From positions 149,650 to 213,649 of the forward strand of contig SVHG01000001.1 of NCBI GenBank assembly GCA_015055965.1: DNA of 64,000 nucleotides, given 5' to 3'. Below the pieces are notes generated by a model, which worked only from the letters and a program-made list of their open reading frames with translations, was not told the DNA's origin and searched no databases. Every line of letters begins with the position of its first letter. Positions within the stretch are counted from its first letter, which is position 1. This document shows positions 38,203 to 48,222 of the stretch, in pieces. The position numbers and the translations under genes were made by a program. This DNA is from Clostridiales bacterium (GTDB taxonomy: Bacteria > Bacillota > Clostridia > Christensenellales > Borkfalkiaceae).

Positions 38203-40290
38203 AGCTAAATCTATTTCTAAAAATCTAGCGGTATAGCTACCCGGTTTAAGCTTAAGCGTTACACCGTTTGCAGTAAAGGTTAGCTCTTCTTTGCTTCTTA
38301 AGGGATATGCTATTTTTGCGCCTTGAACAGCCCCGATATCAACGGGAATTTCCATAACGCCGTCACCGCCCAAATTCCAAGCGGCAAGGTAAAGCTTTTT
38401 GCCTGAAACAAAGCCTGAAGCAACCTTATCCTTATAAAAATCGGTAAAGCCCCAAGGCAAATAAGGTAAGCCCTGCTTTTTAGCTGCGGTTATACTATCG
38501 TAATAAGCAACGCCCTCTTTTATAAGCTCTTTTTTGTTATCGCTTAAAAGATGAACTGCGCTTGCAAGGTGCATTCTGCCAAGCAATGAGTTAACCATAT
38601 TCATTATAACCTGCTCTTCATCAACGCGCGCGTTAACCGTTTCGTAAGTATCTTCATCAAAAACGGTCATAGAAAGTGCTTCTACGGGATAACTCCATAC
38701 GGCAGCCTGTTCAGGAAGAACGGCAGAAAGAATATTGCCTGCTATATAGGGGTATTTTTTATAATTAGTTTGGTCTGACGTGGAAATTAACGGATGGATA
38801 GATAGAGTTTTATAATCCATTCTTTGACCGCCACTTGAACAAGCTTCTATAATAACGCCGGGGTGGCGCTCCATCATAGCCTTAACCCATTCAAGGTATG
38901 CCTTTGAATGTTCACAAAGTCCGTCGCCCAAGCTATCGCTATTAAGCTCCGTACCTGCGCCACAGTCTTGGTTATAGTCAAACTTGATATAGCCAATGCC
39001 GTAGTCCACCATTCTATCTATAACTGAAGTAAGATAATCGGTAACCTTTTTCTGCCTAAAATCAAGGAATTTGCGGTTAGAGGTTATTATTTTTTTGCCG
39101 TTACGGTGAAGAAAGCATTCATCCCCGTAATATTTTTCCATTTCGGCGCACTCATAACCTATAATTTCAGGCTCTATCCAAAGCCCAGCCTTCATGCCGT
39201 AGCTTTTTATTAGGTTTACGGTTGCCTTTATACCGTTTGGGAATCTCTTTTTAGAAGCTTCCCACTTGCCAACGTTCATGTAAAGCTGATCGTATTCACA
39301 CTCGTCGTGCCAACCGCAGTCTATAACGTAATACTTAACGCCAAGCTCTGCAACGGCAGGAGCAACCAACGCCGTTCTGTTTTCGTTGGGGTTATCCCAG
39401 CTTAGGTGCATATACTCGTTAAATATAGTGGGTAGCTTTTTATCCGGCTTACAGGGGGTAACTATATGCCTGCGGTATTTAGTCATTTCGCCAAGCACCC
39501 CGTTTAAGGAATCCCCTGCTACTATTGCCGTTTTAACGGTTTCAAAATCGCTGTGAGGCTGTAATACCTTACTCCATTGATTGAAGGTGGTATTAGGCCC
39601 GCCTATGTTTAAATAAATTAGTTTTTCGTGATCGCTTATTTCATAATACCAGCTGTTGTTGGATTCAATTTGAAACATAAAGAATTTACCCGCGTCTGCA
39701 TCTTCTATAATAGACATAGGTAATTCTTCCTTAGTAGACCAGCTACCCGTGTTACAACCGCTGATTCGCTTCATACTGCGCCTGTTTCCGTTAAATAAGC
39801 CAAGCTCGTAAAAGGAAAGTCTAACGGGCTGGCATTCTACGTGCCAGCTGTTATAAAACTTGTATAAATATAAGCTTCTAACGCTATCCGTTCCATTTTT
39901 ACCAAAGCCGTAGCATTCAAAGGAGGAAACGTGCTCTAAGGTAATAGGCTCATCCGTAAGGTTGGTTACAACGTTCCATACGCGTATAGTATTAGTATCC
40001 TCGTAAGCTTGAAAATGAGTGGTTACAGATACGAGCTTGGAAGCCTGAACGATTTCCAGCTTATTACCGATATCTGAATATTCAATATATTTAAGCTTAC
40101 CCCATTCGCTACTTTGAAACATCTTTGCGCCACCGTGAACGGAATGGTTTTCACCCGCAATTTGCACTTCGGCAAAGTCAAAATAGCGTTTTTCCTGACC
40201 TTCTTTAGCATTTGCAAAGCCAAAGCAATCGGTAAGGTAAATTCTATTATCTATAAGCTCGAAATTAAGCCCCTTAAAGTTCATTTTCAT
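38200..40290 (-). CDS. Alpha-galactosidase, GH36
   Basis: 696 residues. N-terminal beta-supersandwich, then the barrel: YVIDCGWHDE, GLWIEPEIIGYECAEM, YIKFDYNQDCG with the nucleophile Asp, IIEACSSGGQRMDY and STSDQTNY with the acid/base Asp. No signal peptide, so it works in the cytoplasm on imported alpha-galactosides. It is the last gene of the leftward glycan-use run, 54 bp after the TIM-barrel-like gene, and is preceded by GGTGA. Confidence 0.93.
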   Translation of the reverse strand: MKMNFKGLNFELIDNRIYLTDCFGFANAKEGQEKRYFDFAEVQIAGENHSVHGGAKMFQSSEWGKLKYIEYSDIGNKLEIVQASKLVSVTTHFQAYEDTNTIRVWNVVTNLTDEPITLEHVSSFECYGFGKNGTDSVRSLYLYKFYNSWHVECQPVRLSFYELGLFNGNRRSMKRISGCNTGSWSTKEELPMSIIEDADAGKFFMFQIESNNSWYYEISDHEKLIYLNIGGPNTTFNQWSKVLQPHSDFETVKTAIVAGDSLNGVLGEMTKYRRHIVTPCKPDKKLPTIFNEYMHLSWDNPNENRTALVAPAVAELGVKYYVIDCGWHDECEYDQLYMNVGKWEASKKRFPNGIKATVNLIKSYGMKAGLWIEPEIIGYECAEMEKYYGDECFLHRNGKKIITSNRKFLDFRQKKVTDYLTSVIDRMVDYGIGYIKFDYNQDCGAGTELNSDSLGDGLCEHSKAYLEWVKAMMERHPGVIIEACSSGGQRMDYKTLSIHPLISTSDQTNYKKYPYIAGNILSAVLPEQAAVWSYPVEALSMTVFDEDTYETVNARVDEEQVIMNMVNSLLGRMHLASAVHLLSDNKKELIKEGVAYYDSITAAKKQGLPYLPWGFTDFYKDKVASGFVSGKKLYLAAWNLGGDGVMEIPVDIGAVQGAKIAYPLRSKEELTFTANGVTLKLKPGSYTARFLEIDLA

Positions 40291-40344
40291 AATCGGTCAC
40301 CAAATATATGTTAAATAATAATTTGCGTATAATTAACGCTTTTA

Positions 40345-41262
40345 TTAGTTCTTGCTACTTTCGTGGCAGATTTCCCTGCCGATTTCCTTCACTCTTTCAA
40401 TAAGCTTTGGCCAATAGTTCTTATAATTGGGATTACCAAGCTTATCTAAACCAATATTACCAAGAGCCTCTTCTTCCGGGGCAAAGGTATAATACGTAAA
40501 GCACATTAAACCGCCCTTATTCTTTGCCTTCTTTAAAATCTCGTAACAAGCGTTAAGATGCTCTATGCAATATTCCTCGCTCTTATCACCGCGATAATTC
40601 ATAGTACAGGGAATCATCCATAGCTTTAAATCATCCCTATTACCCGCTCTTTGCAACATAATTTCTAGGATTTTTAAATAATCCTCGCTCCATTTATGGT
40701 ACATATCAAAGGCGATATCCGTTAAATACTGTGATGACTTAGGCGTTATTGGCTTAACGCCGTTAATAGTCCAAAATTCGGGAGCAACGCCTGCGATAGA
40801 AAAACATACGAAAAATCTCTTATCGGGGGCAGCTACCCTTCTAAAATAGCCGGTAAAGCTTTCAAAATCATCATTAGTGATATTCCAAAGCAAGGGCTCG
40901 TCCATATAAAAACCAAGCACGCTATCATACCAGCCCTTTTCCTTAAGGTAGGCAATCATTTCATCAATATTTTTGCGGTATTCAGGCAAAAAGGTGGTTA
41001 TTGGATTAAATTGCGACACCTCTTCCCCGTTATCTGCAATAGTAACGTTATTACGAGAAAGAAAACCCAAATAGGTAACTGCTATCCAAGCCTTTTTATC
41101 GGGATGGCGAACAATTTCATCCATGCTCTTTGCAAATTCTTCGCTTTTATAATTGGATTCAACTAAGATGGTGTTTATATAATCACTGTTAACGGCTTCA
41201 TAAAAATAGTCTTTAGCGCGTTCGTATGCCGTGTGAAAAATACCAAATAAAGTGTTAGACAT
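40345..41262 (-). CDS. Cytoplasmic TIM-barrel-like putative glycoside hydrolase
   Basis: 305 residues without a signal peptide. The sequence VLGFYMDEPLLWNIT has the same strand-4-like 'FYxDEPxW' motif as the secreted protein encoded at 41341-44667 (ILAFYFDEPAWNGV). The later YLTDIAFDMYHKWSEDYLKI also matches that protein (CTDVSYDSYAKWNDKTRRIYL), so the two are homologues. The DEP Asp/Glu are candidate catalytic residues. No named family is recognised. Gene order between a secreted glycan protein and GH36 suggests intracellular oligosaccharide processing. Confidence 0.6.
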   Translation of the reverse strand: MSNTLFGIFHTAYERAKDYFYEAVNSDYINTILVESNYKSEEFAKSMDEIVRHPDKKAWIAVTYLGFLSRNNVTIADNGEEVSQFNPITTFLPEYRKNIDEMIAYLKEKGWYDSVLGFYMDEPLLWNITNDDFESFTGYFRRVAAPDKRFFVCFSIAGVAPEFWTINGVKPITPKSSQYLTDIAFDMYHKWSEDYLKILEIMLQRAGNRDDLKLWMIPCTMNYRGDKSEEYCIEHLNACYEILKKAKNKGGLMCFTYYTFAPEEEALGNIGLDKLGNPNYKNYWPKLIERVKEIGREICHESSKN

Positions 41263-41274
41263 ATTTTTTTCCTT

Positions 41275-41304
41275 AAGGCTACGCCCTTTTTAGAGCGTAG
41301 CCTT
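41275..41304. other. Intercistronic hairpin
   Basis: Perfect AAGGCTACGC / GCGTAGCCTT stem just before the AAGGA ribosome binding site of the 305-residue gene. On the minus strand no T-run follows, so it is more likely an mRNA-stabilising or processing hairpin than a terminator. Confidence 0.55.
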
Positions 41305-41340
41305 CAGTTTTTTTATTTTTTTGCTTTTTAAGCTTTTTAA

Positions 41341-44300
41341 TTATTCAACGATAACGTCGTCAATATAGAAGTTAGCTCTATCGGTGTAAGTTCCGCCAAG
41401 CTGAGAGAATTTAACGTAAGCCTCGGTTAAATCGGTTGTTGCATTTGCAAATTCAGCTGCAGTTAACGTAATTTGAGTCCATGTTCTTGAAGCAATTTCA
41501 AAGGTCTTTTCAAATTTATTAACGTCACCGGCATTAGAAAGCTTAATACCTAAGGTATTAATTGCATTATCCGAATCAAAGTATACCCACATAGAAATGC
41601 TTTGAACGTTAGTTAAATCAAAGGTTTCGCTTTCGCCGTTTTTAAATACAACGTTAGGCCAAGTTCCGTCCTTTGCGTGGGGGGTAATCTTTAAAGATTG
41701 ACTTCCGGTATGAGCCTGTTCGTTACTAATACCGGGCTTCCAGCAGTAAACGTCAGCTTCAGTACCGCCGACAAAAGCAATATCTTCAGCAGATTCAAAA
41801 TCTATAGAGCCGTCAAAGGTAATTCCCTCGTCGCCTTCTTCAGCATAAATAACGGTAAAATCATCTATATAGAAGTTTGATATATCGGTGTAAGCTCCGC
41901 CAAGCTGAGAGAATTTAACGTAAGCCTTAGTTAAATCTGTTGTAGCATTAGCAAATTCAGCTGCAGTTAACGTAATTTGAGTCCAAGTTCTTGAAGCAAT
42001 TTCAAAGGTTTTTTCAAATTTATTGGTATCCCCTTCGTTAGAAAGCTTAATACCTAATGTAGAAATGGCGTTATCAGAATCAAAGTATACCCATAAAGAA
42101 ATACTTTGAGCGTTAGTTAAATCAAAGGTTTCGCTTTCGCCGTTTTTAAATACAACGTTAGGCCAAGTTCCGCCGTCTTGACGTACGGTTATCTTTAATG
42201 AAGATAGGCCGCTATACGCTTGCTCGTTACTGATTGATACGGGCCATCTATAAACGTCATCACTATTGTTACCAATTAACGCAAGATCGTCATTACTTTC
42301 AAAGCCGATTGCTCCTTCGGGTACGGGAAGAACTTCTTCATCTCCGCCTTCGCCGCCACCTTCGTTACCGCCTTCGCCGTAAACGACGGTAAAGTCGTCA
42401 ACGTAGATATCTGATCTATCGGTGTATGTTCCACCAAGCTGAGAGAATTTAACGTACGCATTAGTTAAATCGGTAACCGCATTAGAAAATTCAGCTGCAG
42501 TTAACGTAATTTCAGTCCAAGTTCTTGAAGGAATACTAAATGTTTTTTCAAACTTATTGGTATCCCCTTCGTTAGAAAGCTTAATGCCTAAGGTATCAAT
42601 TCCGTTATCAGAATCAAAGTATACCCACATAGAAATACTTTGAGCGTTAGTTAAATCGTGAGTTTCGCCAGCTTTATTTTTAAATATTACGTTGGGATAA
42701 GTTCCATCCGTTACGTGGGGTTTAATTCTAAGTGACTTATTACCGCTGTGAGCTTGATTTGCGCTTACTTCGGTGGGCCAACACCAAACGTCATCATCAT
42801 TACCGCCGATTAAGCCCTTATCGCTAATAGCTTCAAAGTCGATAATACCGTCGTCTTCGGTTTCCGTTTGACCAACGAAAACAACGTCGTCAATATAGAA
42901 ATTAGTTCTGTTTTCGTAACCGGCAGCTGCGTTACCGTAGAAAATAGTTACTTGAGTAAGGTCTAAGGTAGGACTGCTTTCCTTAATAGTATTGATGTCT
43001 AGCGTTACTTCCGTCCATACCTTAGAGGGAATTTCTACCATACTCTGAACTGTTACGTCATTAGAGAACTGTTCGTTACTAACCATTAAAGAGAAGCCTT
43101 GAATGGGAGCTTCAGAGGGGTTATATACCCACATAGAAATACCTTCACAGTTACTGATATCCCATAGTTGATTTCCGTTGCGGTTAAATACTATTCTGGC
43201 CCAAGTTCCATCCTCTGCGTGGGGAGTAACTCTTAAGCTACCGCCACCGGTACGGCTAAAGGTGGTATCTACCTGTCTGGGCCAACACCAAGTATCTTCA
43301 TTAGTACCGCCAGCATCGCTTACGTAAGCGGGATCGTCAAATAAGCTTATTTCGTTAGGATAACGAACTGATAGGTTAACACTCTTGCTTACCTGTCTGT
43401 CCCCCTCGCCTGCGGTTACGGTTAATACGTACGCACCGCTTTCGGTTGCAGTAAATTTAGTAGGCTCTAAGCTTTCGCCGGAGGGTGAAGTAATGGTTAC
43501 GGTGTAAGGAATACCGTTGCCGTTGCCGTCTGCAGCGCCCATAATGGGAAGCTTAACGGTTTCGCCAATTTCATAAACCTCTTGAGGTCGATATAATACA
43601 ACGTCTATATCTTGAGAGAAATCATAGGGCTCTAAACCGCAAACCTCACGGCCAATTTGAACGTAAAGATTCTTTAATTCTCTATCGTAAAAGTCACTGG
43701 TATTACTAAAGAAATCGTGTAAGCCGTAGCCCCAGTCACCTTCAAAACCGTTTGCGTATGAGAAGGGAAGAATACCTGCGTATCTGGGTTCTTGAATAGC
43801 TTCTGTATACATACCCTTAATAGCTCTGTATAATTCGCCGTTTGCTTCGGGTGTATCGGTAAAGCCGGTAGCGCAACCCCAAATGTATTGATTATTGGTT
43901 GCCTTGCTCTTTAAAGCTTCAAGATAAATTCTTCTGGTCTTATCGTTCCACTTTGCGTATGAGTCGTAAGAAACGTCAGTACAGAATTCGTTATATGAGG
44001 GGCTAATTTCGGGATAACCGTCACGCTTAGATACGCCGATATCGAAAACGGTCATAGTGGTTAAAACCTTAACGTTGGGATAGGTTTCGCGAATCATTTT
44101 GGTAACAGTTCTAAAGTCTGCTTCCTTAACGCCGTTCCAAGCGGGCTCGTCAAAGTAGAAGGCAAGAATAGTTCCGTCTTGAACGTATTCGTCAACGGCA
44201 GCGCATAAATCACTCCAAACCTGCTTATAGTTTTCTACTAAGGTAGCGCTGTTTGCTTGGGTAATTTTACCACCGGTAAAGAAGCCGTGAGTAGAGAAAA

Positions 44301-44667
44301 TTACCTTAAAGCCGTATCCCTTTGCAACTGCAAGCTTTTCACGCGCAATAGTGGTGGAAAATGCAGAGTTTAGTAAGAACACGTTTGAGTTTTGTAATGC
44401 AGCAATTTCTTCAATATAACTGCCTTGAGATAAAAATCCGTCACCGTGGAAGTAACCAAAATACTTTAAGTTGGGGTTGGTGTTTTCGGGCATTACTTCC
44501 CAATCGGAAGATATATATTCACCCGTTCCACCACCCGTTGAATCACCTTCAGAGGTGCTGGGACTGCTAAATTCAGGGTCTTTAGATATATCGCATGCAA
44601 CAGCGAATAAAGAACTAATCGCAGTTAAAATTGCAAGCAATACTAGTAAAATTTTACGATTTTTCAT
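41341..44667 (-). CDS. Secreted TIM-barrel-like lipoprotein with four tandem binding modules
   Basis: 1108 residues. Signal peptide with FAVAC lipobox (Cys 25) and a Ser/Gly linker. Residues ~55-380 are the TIM-barrel-like domain shared with the cytoplasmic 305-residue protein (FYFDEPAWNGV). An Ig-like domain follows (~390-460). Then come four ~155-residue modules, each with a pattern DxWCWPxxxxxxxAHxGxxSLxIxPH, SISMWVYFDSD, SRTWTxITLTAAEF and FYIDDxxV. This is the layout of a beta-jelly-roll carbohydrate-binding module. Modules 2-4 are nearly identical, also at DNA level, so they duplicated recently. It is likely cell-bound and glycan-degrading or glycan-binding. Confidence 0.72.
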   Translation of the reverse strand: MKNRKILLVLLAILTAISSLFAVACDISKDPEFSSPSTSEGDSTGGGTGEYISSDWEVMPENTNPNLKYFGYFHGDGFLSQGSYIEEIAALQNSNVFLLNSAFSTTIAREKLAVAKGYGFKVIFSTHGFFTGGKITQANSATLVENYKQVWSDLCAAVDEYVQDGTILAFYFDEPAWNGVKEADFRTVTKMIRETYPNVKVLTTMTVFDIGVSKRDGYPEISPSYNEFCTDVSYDSYAKWNDKTRRIYLEALKSKATNNQYIWGCATGFTDTPEANGELYRAIKGMYTEAIQEPRYAGILPFSYANGFEGDWGYGLHDFFSNTSDFYDRELKNLYVQIGREVCGLEPYDFSQDIDVVLYRPQEVYEIGETVKLPIMGAADGNGNGIPYTVTITSPSGESLEPTKFTATESGAYVLTVTAGEGDRQVSKSVNLSVRYPNEISLFDDPAYVSDAGGTNEDTWCWPRQVDTTFSRTGGGSLRVTPHAEDGTWARIVFNRNGNQLWDISNCEGISMWVYNPSEAPIQGFSLMVSNEQFSNDVTVQSMVEIPSKVWTEVTLDINTIKESSPTLDLTQVTIFYGNAAAGYENRTNFYIDDVVFVGQTETEDDGIIDFEAISDKGLIGGNDDDVWCWPTEVSANQAHSGNKSLRIKPHVTDGTYPNVIFKNKAGETHDLTNAQSISMWVYFDSDNGIDTLGIKLSNEGDTNKFEKTFSIPSRTWTEITLTAAEFSNAVTDLTNAYVKFSQLGGTYTDRSDIYVDDFTVVYGEGGNEGGGEGGDEEVLPVPEGAIGFESNDDLALIGNNSDDVYRWPVSISNEQAYSGLSSLKITVRQDGGTWPNVVFKNGESETFDLTNAQSISLWVYFDSDNAISTLGIKLSNEGDTNKFEKTFEIASRTWTQITLTAAEFANATTDLTKAYVKFSQLGGAYTDISNFYIDDFTVIYAEEGDEGITFDGSIDFESAEDIAFVGGTEADVYCWKPGISNEQAHTGSQSLKITPHAKDGTWPNVVFKNGESETFDLTNVQSISMWVYFDSDNAINTLGIKLSNAGDVNKFEKTFEIASRTWTQITLTAAEFANATTDLTEAYVKFSQLGGTYTDRANFYIDDVIVE

Positions 44668-44700
44668 TTTTTCCTCCTAATTTTTTTAAATTAAGGTTTT

Positions 44701-45564
44701 TTAACCTTTTATTCCGCCTGCTACCGTGTTTTCCATAATGGTGTTTTGGAAGCAGCAAAATACGATAAGTATGGGTAAAATTGAAAGTATTATTGCACAG
44801 TAATAAACGGGAATGTTACTTCTGTACTGTTGCATAATATCAAACTGATAAATACCCAAAGCCAAGGTGGGATACTTCTTTAAGTATAGGAATGGCGTCA
44901 TATAATCGTTCCAAATACCTATACATGAAAGAATACAAATAGATACGATTGCGGGAAGCGCTTGGGGAAGAATTATTCGCCAATAAACGGTCCAATCGGT
45001 TGCACCGTCTACAAATGCCGCCTCTGCATAGCTCCACGATACCGAACGGTAAAAGCCGTGAAGTATAATAAAGTTAAAGCCAAAACCGCCTGCGTATAAA
45101 GCCAATATGCCAATGGGATTGTTTAAATGTAAATCCCCTACCACAAGCTTATACATTGCGGGAAGATTACCTACGATGGGAATAATCATTGTAAAAATTG
45201 CAATTCTGTAAATAATCTTAGTTCCCCAGAAGGGATATTTTGCTATTATATAAGCAGTTGCGCTTGCAACCATTACCGCCACGAAAGTACCGCTAAAGGT
45301 AAGCCATAAGCTGTTACCTATCATACCAATCATTTTGGTTTTGCCTATTTGAAATTCTTCAAACGCCTTTTTATAGTTACTGAATAACCAATCTCTTGGC
45401 AAAGCAAAAACCTTTTCATAATATTCGTCATCCGTTTTTAAAGAGCTTAAAAATGCCCAAACGAAGGGGAATATTATGCTTACCGCGTAAATAGTGAAGA
45501 AGATAAATACTATCGTGAATACTATTTTTTGAGCAAGAGTTAATCTTTTAAATTTTTTAATCAT
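44701..45564 (-). CDS. Sugar ABC transporter permease, MalG type
   Basis: 287 residues with six membrane helices. The EAA loop reads EAAFVDGATDWTVYWRIILP, the contact site for the shared ATPase. It pairs with the upstream MalF-type permease (14 bp gap) to form the membrane channel for oligosaccharides. No ATPase gene occurs in this locus, so an MsmX-like ATPase encoded elsewhere probably energises it. Confidence 0.93.
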   Translation of the reverse strand: MIKKFKRLTLAQKIVFTIVFIFFTIYAVSIIFPFVWAFLSSLKTDDEYYEKVFALPRDWLFSNYKKAFEEFQIGKTKMIGMIGNSLWLTFSGTFVAVMVASATAYIIAKYPFWGTKIIYRIAIFTMIIPIVGNLPAMYKLVVGDLHLNNPIGILALYAGGFGFNFIILHGFYRSVSWSYAEAAFVDGATDWTVYWRIILPQALPAIVSICILSCIGIWNDYMTPFLYLKKYPTLALGIYQFDIMQQYRSNIPVYYCAIILSILPILIVFCCFQNTIMENTVAGGIKG

Positions 45565-45578
45565 TTTACCCGGCCTCC

Positions 45579-46520
45579 TTAATACTCAACGTCATCTAAA
45601 ACCTTACCAAGGAGCCATTTTACTATTAGCACCAAGGGAAAGCCGATTGCAGTAAATACCAAACCGATTGCAGCAGGATAATAATATTGATTGCTTTGAA
45701 CCTGATCGAAGATAAAATATCCTATCGTCATAGTTTTAAACTTACCTTCGGTAAACAGTAGAATAGGACCTGAGTTGGTAAATAAACCTGCCGTTGCAAA
45801 CACTAAAAGAGTGCTTAGGGTGGGCCAAATTAGGGGTACTATAATTTGAATTAACTCCCTAGTCATGGAAACACCGTCTATTTTTGCGTACTCTAAAATA
45901 TCATGAGGTATTCTGTGTATTGCACCTGTAAACAGCACTATGTTAGAGCCAAACCCCGTCCAGAATACGTAGAACAGAATTGTTTTCATACTGTAATTTT
46001 CGTCGGTAATCCATTCTATACTAACGGGCGCACCCTTTATTGCGGCTAATATCTCGTTAACAGGACCGTGAACTGCAAATATGTACTTGAATAAGCCTAC
46101 CAATACCGCTGCTGAAATTATTGAGGGCAAGAAGAATATTACCCTGAAGAATTTTGCGAATAAAATCTTTTTATAAAGATAATATGCAAACAGCAATGAT
46201 GCAGGTAAACCAATTATCGTTCCAACTAAAAATAAAAGAAGGGTGTTCTTTAACGCAAGAGCAAGCTCGTATTCTGGAATAGAAAACTCGTGGAAAAACC
46301 TTCTGAAGTTATCAAATGTCCAAACAATACCCTCTTTCGTTGATAGGCGGAACGCCATTAGTATTGAATCGAAGTTAACGTATAGCCAAAAGATTGCAAA
46401 CTGTATTAATCCTACGCTAAGCATTAAACCAATAAAAATACCGCGTTGGATTTTTCTGCTTTGCAAGCGGGAATACTTCGCCTTCTCTTGGGGAACGATA
46501 TTCATTGTGTTATCATTCAT
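45579..46520 (-). CDS. Sugar ABC transporter permease, MalF type
   Basis: 313 residues. A cytoplasmic N-terminus (QSRKIQRGIFIGLML) leads to six membrane helices; the EAA loop reads EYAKIDGVSMTRELIQIIVP. It is the first permease after the binding protein, separated by 110 bp with a hairpin (46584-46611) that may lower permease levels relative to the binding protein. ATG follows AGGACG. Confidence 0.93.
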   Translation of the reverse strand: MNDNTMNIVPQEKAKYSRLQSRKIQRGIFIGLMLSVGLIQFAIFWLYVNFDSILMAFRLSTKEGIVWTFDNFRRFFHEFSIPEYELALALKNTLLLFLVGTIIGLPASLLFAYYLYKKILFAKFFRVIFFLPSIISAAVLVGLFKYIFAVHGPVNEILAAIKGAPVSIEWITDENYSMKTILFYVFWTGFGSNIVLFTGAIHRIPHDILEYAKIDGVSMTRELIQIIVPLIWPTLSTLLVFATAGLFTNSGPILLFTEGKFKTMTIGYFIFDQVQSNQYYYPAAIGLVFTAIGFPLVLIVKWLLGKVLDDVEY

Positions 46521-46583
46521 TTTTTTCGTCCTTTTTCGTAGCGCTTAAGCTTTAATATTTCTTAAACGCTTTAGTTTATATCT

Positions 46584-46611
46584 AAAAAGCGGTAAAAATA
46601 CCGCCTTTTAG
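46584..46611 (-). terminator. Hairpin between binding protein and permease genes
   Basis: AAAAGCGGTA / TACCGCCTTTT with one bulged C and a short T-tract on the minus strand. It probably works as a partial terminator or 3'-end protector in the binding-protein/permease spacer. Confidence 0.55.
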
Positions 46612-46630
46612 AATGATATATTTGTTAAGA

Positions 46631-48199
46631 TTAGGAAACTTGACTTAAGAACTCATCCCACTTTTGTGAAAGAAGAGTCTTTTCTGACTGTAAGAATGAA
46701 TATGCGCTTACAGCGTTTGATTTTTTACCCATTGCTACTTCGGGACTTTCTGAGCCAAGATGCCATTCTACGCCTGCTCTGTAACGGATGGGATCTTTAG
46801 AAGAAGTATAAATATAAGTTAGCTGACGGGCAGTAATATCGTTAACTGACTGACGGAAGGTTGAAAGCTGACCGCTTAACTGATATTTTGATGCGTTAAC
46901 AACGGGAAGATAGCTCTTAGATTCTCTTAAAACGATATTAATACCTTCGTCGGTATACATAAAGCGGAAGAATTCAATTGCTAAATCTACGTTTTGACTA
47001 GTGCTGTGAACTGCGCCGATTGCGCTGTTTGCAAGAGTGTAAGTAATTGCTCTTGCTTCTTTAATTTTGTTAAATACGTCTGCAGATACGCCGTTTACTG
47101 AGGTTAATCCGCTATCTATTGCAGAAACGCTTTCTGCAAGCTGAGCTTCGGTAATTCCAAGCTTAGTAGCTAAATCAGAAATAATGGGGGTTTTGATCAT
47201 CTTTAATTCTGCTTGATAGCTGGTTGTGCCTTCCATTTCTCTTTCTAACCAGTCACCGGTAATATACATACAAGCTCTACCCTGTAAGAAGTACTTTTGT
47301 GATGCGTTGAACTTGTTGTTCATAGAACTATCGTCACAGTAACCGTTACTTCTCTTAATAAGAGTTTCTAAAACGGTATAAGCTTCCAGCTTACCTTCGG
47401 GCTGATATGCAGCTTGGTTGTATTCGCCGTTAATCTTTAAGCTGTTTAGTGAATCCCAAGCGCTAACTCCGCCGTACTGAGCAATCCAAGGATAGTATAG
47501 GTAATGCCAGTATTCTAATGCTTCACCACTGTAAATTAAGGGGTAAACGGGATATTTTACACCTGCTATTTCCTTTTCCGCTTCCGCTTCAACGATTCTA
47601 TCGCAAAGAGCAATAAGCTCGTTAGTGGTTCTGGGTTCTGACCAGTTACCTTCGCCAAGAACTAGGTTTAAAGTATCTATATTAAGAACTAAAGAGCAAG
47701 GGCCGGAAGGTGAAGGTACGGTAAAGTACTTGCCTGCAAAGCCTTCTCTATCGCCACCGTACATCATTTCTTTAACGATTTCGGGGCGAATTTTATCCCT
47801 AACTAATACGTTTTCTTCATTAGCGCCTGCCTTGGGCTTTGAAGTATCTGAATATAAATCACTGATATCTGCTAATGAAGCGTAGTTTTCACAATAGCTA
47901 CCAACGTTAACACCGTCAACAAAGAAAACGTCGTAATCACTAATGCCCGTTTCAAACGCGGTAACGGCTTCGTCACGGATTAAGGGGTTACATTCTACTT
48001 CTACGGTAATATCGGGATTGTGAGCCATAAACGCATTAGCAAGAGCTTGCGTCCAGGTTGCGCCGTAACCGCCTTCGAATGAAGCAATCTTAAGAACACC
48101 TTTTTCGCTGGGTTGTTCCTCGCCACCGCCACAAGCGGCTGCGCCGAATACCATTCCAAGAGAAAGGAATAAGCTTAAAACTTTTTTTAGGTTTTTCAT
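46631..48199 (-). CDS. Extracellular solute-binding lipoprotein, family 1 (sugar)
   Basis: 522 residues. Lipobox GAAAC (Cys 23), then LKIASFEGGYGATWTQALANAF and NPDITVEVEC, the typical start of family 1 sugar-binding proteins; SLVLNIDTLNLVLG and ACMYITGDWLEREME are further family landmarks. It captures oligosaccharides at the cell surface for the two permeases downstream. ATG follows AGAGGTG. Promoter at 48247-48275 and a palindrome at 48223-48235 suggest regulated expression. Confidence 0.93.
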   Translation of the reverse strand: MKNLKKVLSLFLSLGMVFGAAACGGGEEQPSEKGVLKIASFEGGYGATWTQALANAFMAHNPDITVEVECNPLIRDEAVTAFETGISDYDVFFVDGVNVGSYCENYASLADISDLYSDTSKPKAGANEENVLVRDKIRPEIVKEMMYGGDREGFAGKYFTVPSPSGPCSLVLNIDTLNLVLGEGNWSEPRTTNELIALCDRIVEAEAEKEIAGVKYPVYPLIYSGEALEYWHYLYYPWIAQYGGVSAWDSLNSLKINGEYNQAAYQPEGKLEAYTVLETLIKRSNGYCDDSSMNNKFNASQKYFLQGRACMYITGDWLEREMEGTTSYQAELKMIKTPIISDLATKLGITEAQLAESVSAIDSGLTSVNGVSADVFNKIKEARAITYTLANSAIGAVHSTSQNVDLAIEFFRFMYTDEGINIVLRESKSYLPVVNASKYQLSGQLSTFRQSVNDITARQLTYIYTSSKDPIRYRAGVEWHLGSESPEVAMGKKSNAVSAYSFLQSEKTLLSQKWDEFLSQVS

Positions 48200-48222
48200 T
48201 TTTCACACCTCTTATTTTTTTT

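Noticed and set aside
40313..40347. Possible nineteenth copy of the 36 bp element (GCGTATAATTAACGC)
   Set aside because: The core differs at too many positions (no TATAGCGCGATTA) and the arms are only AT-rich; it may be a decayed copy.
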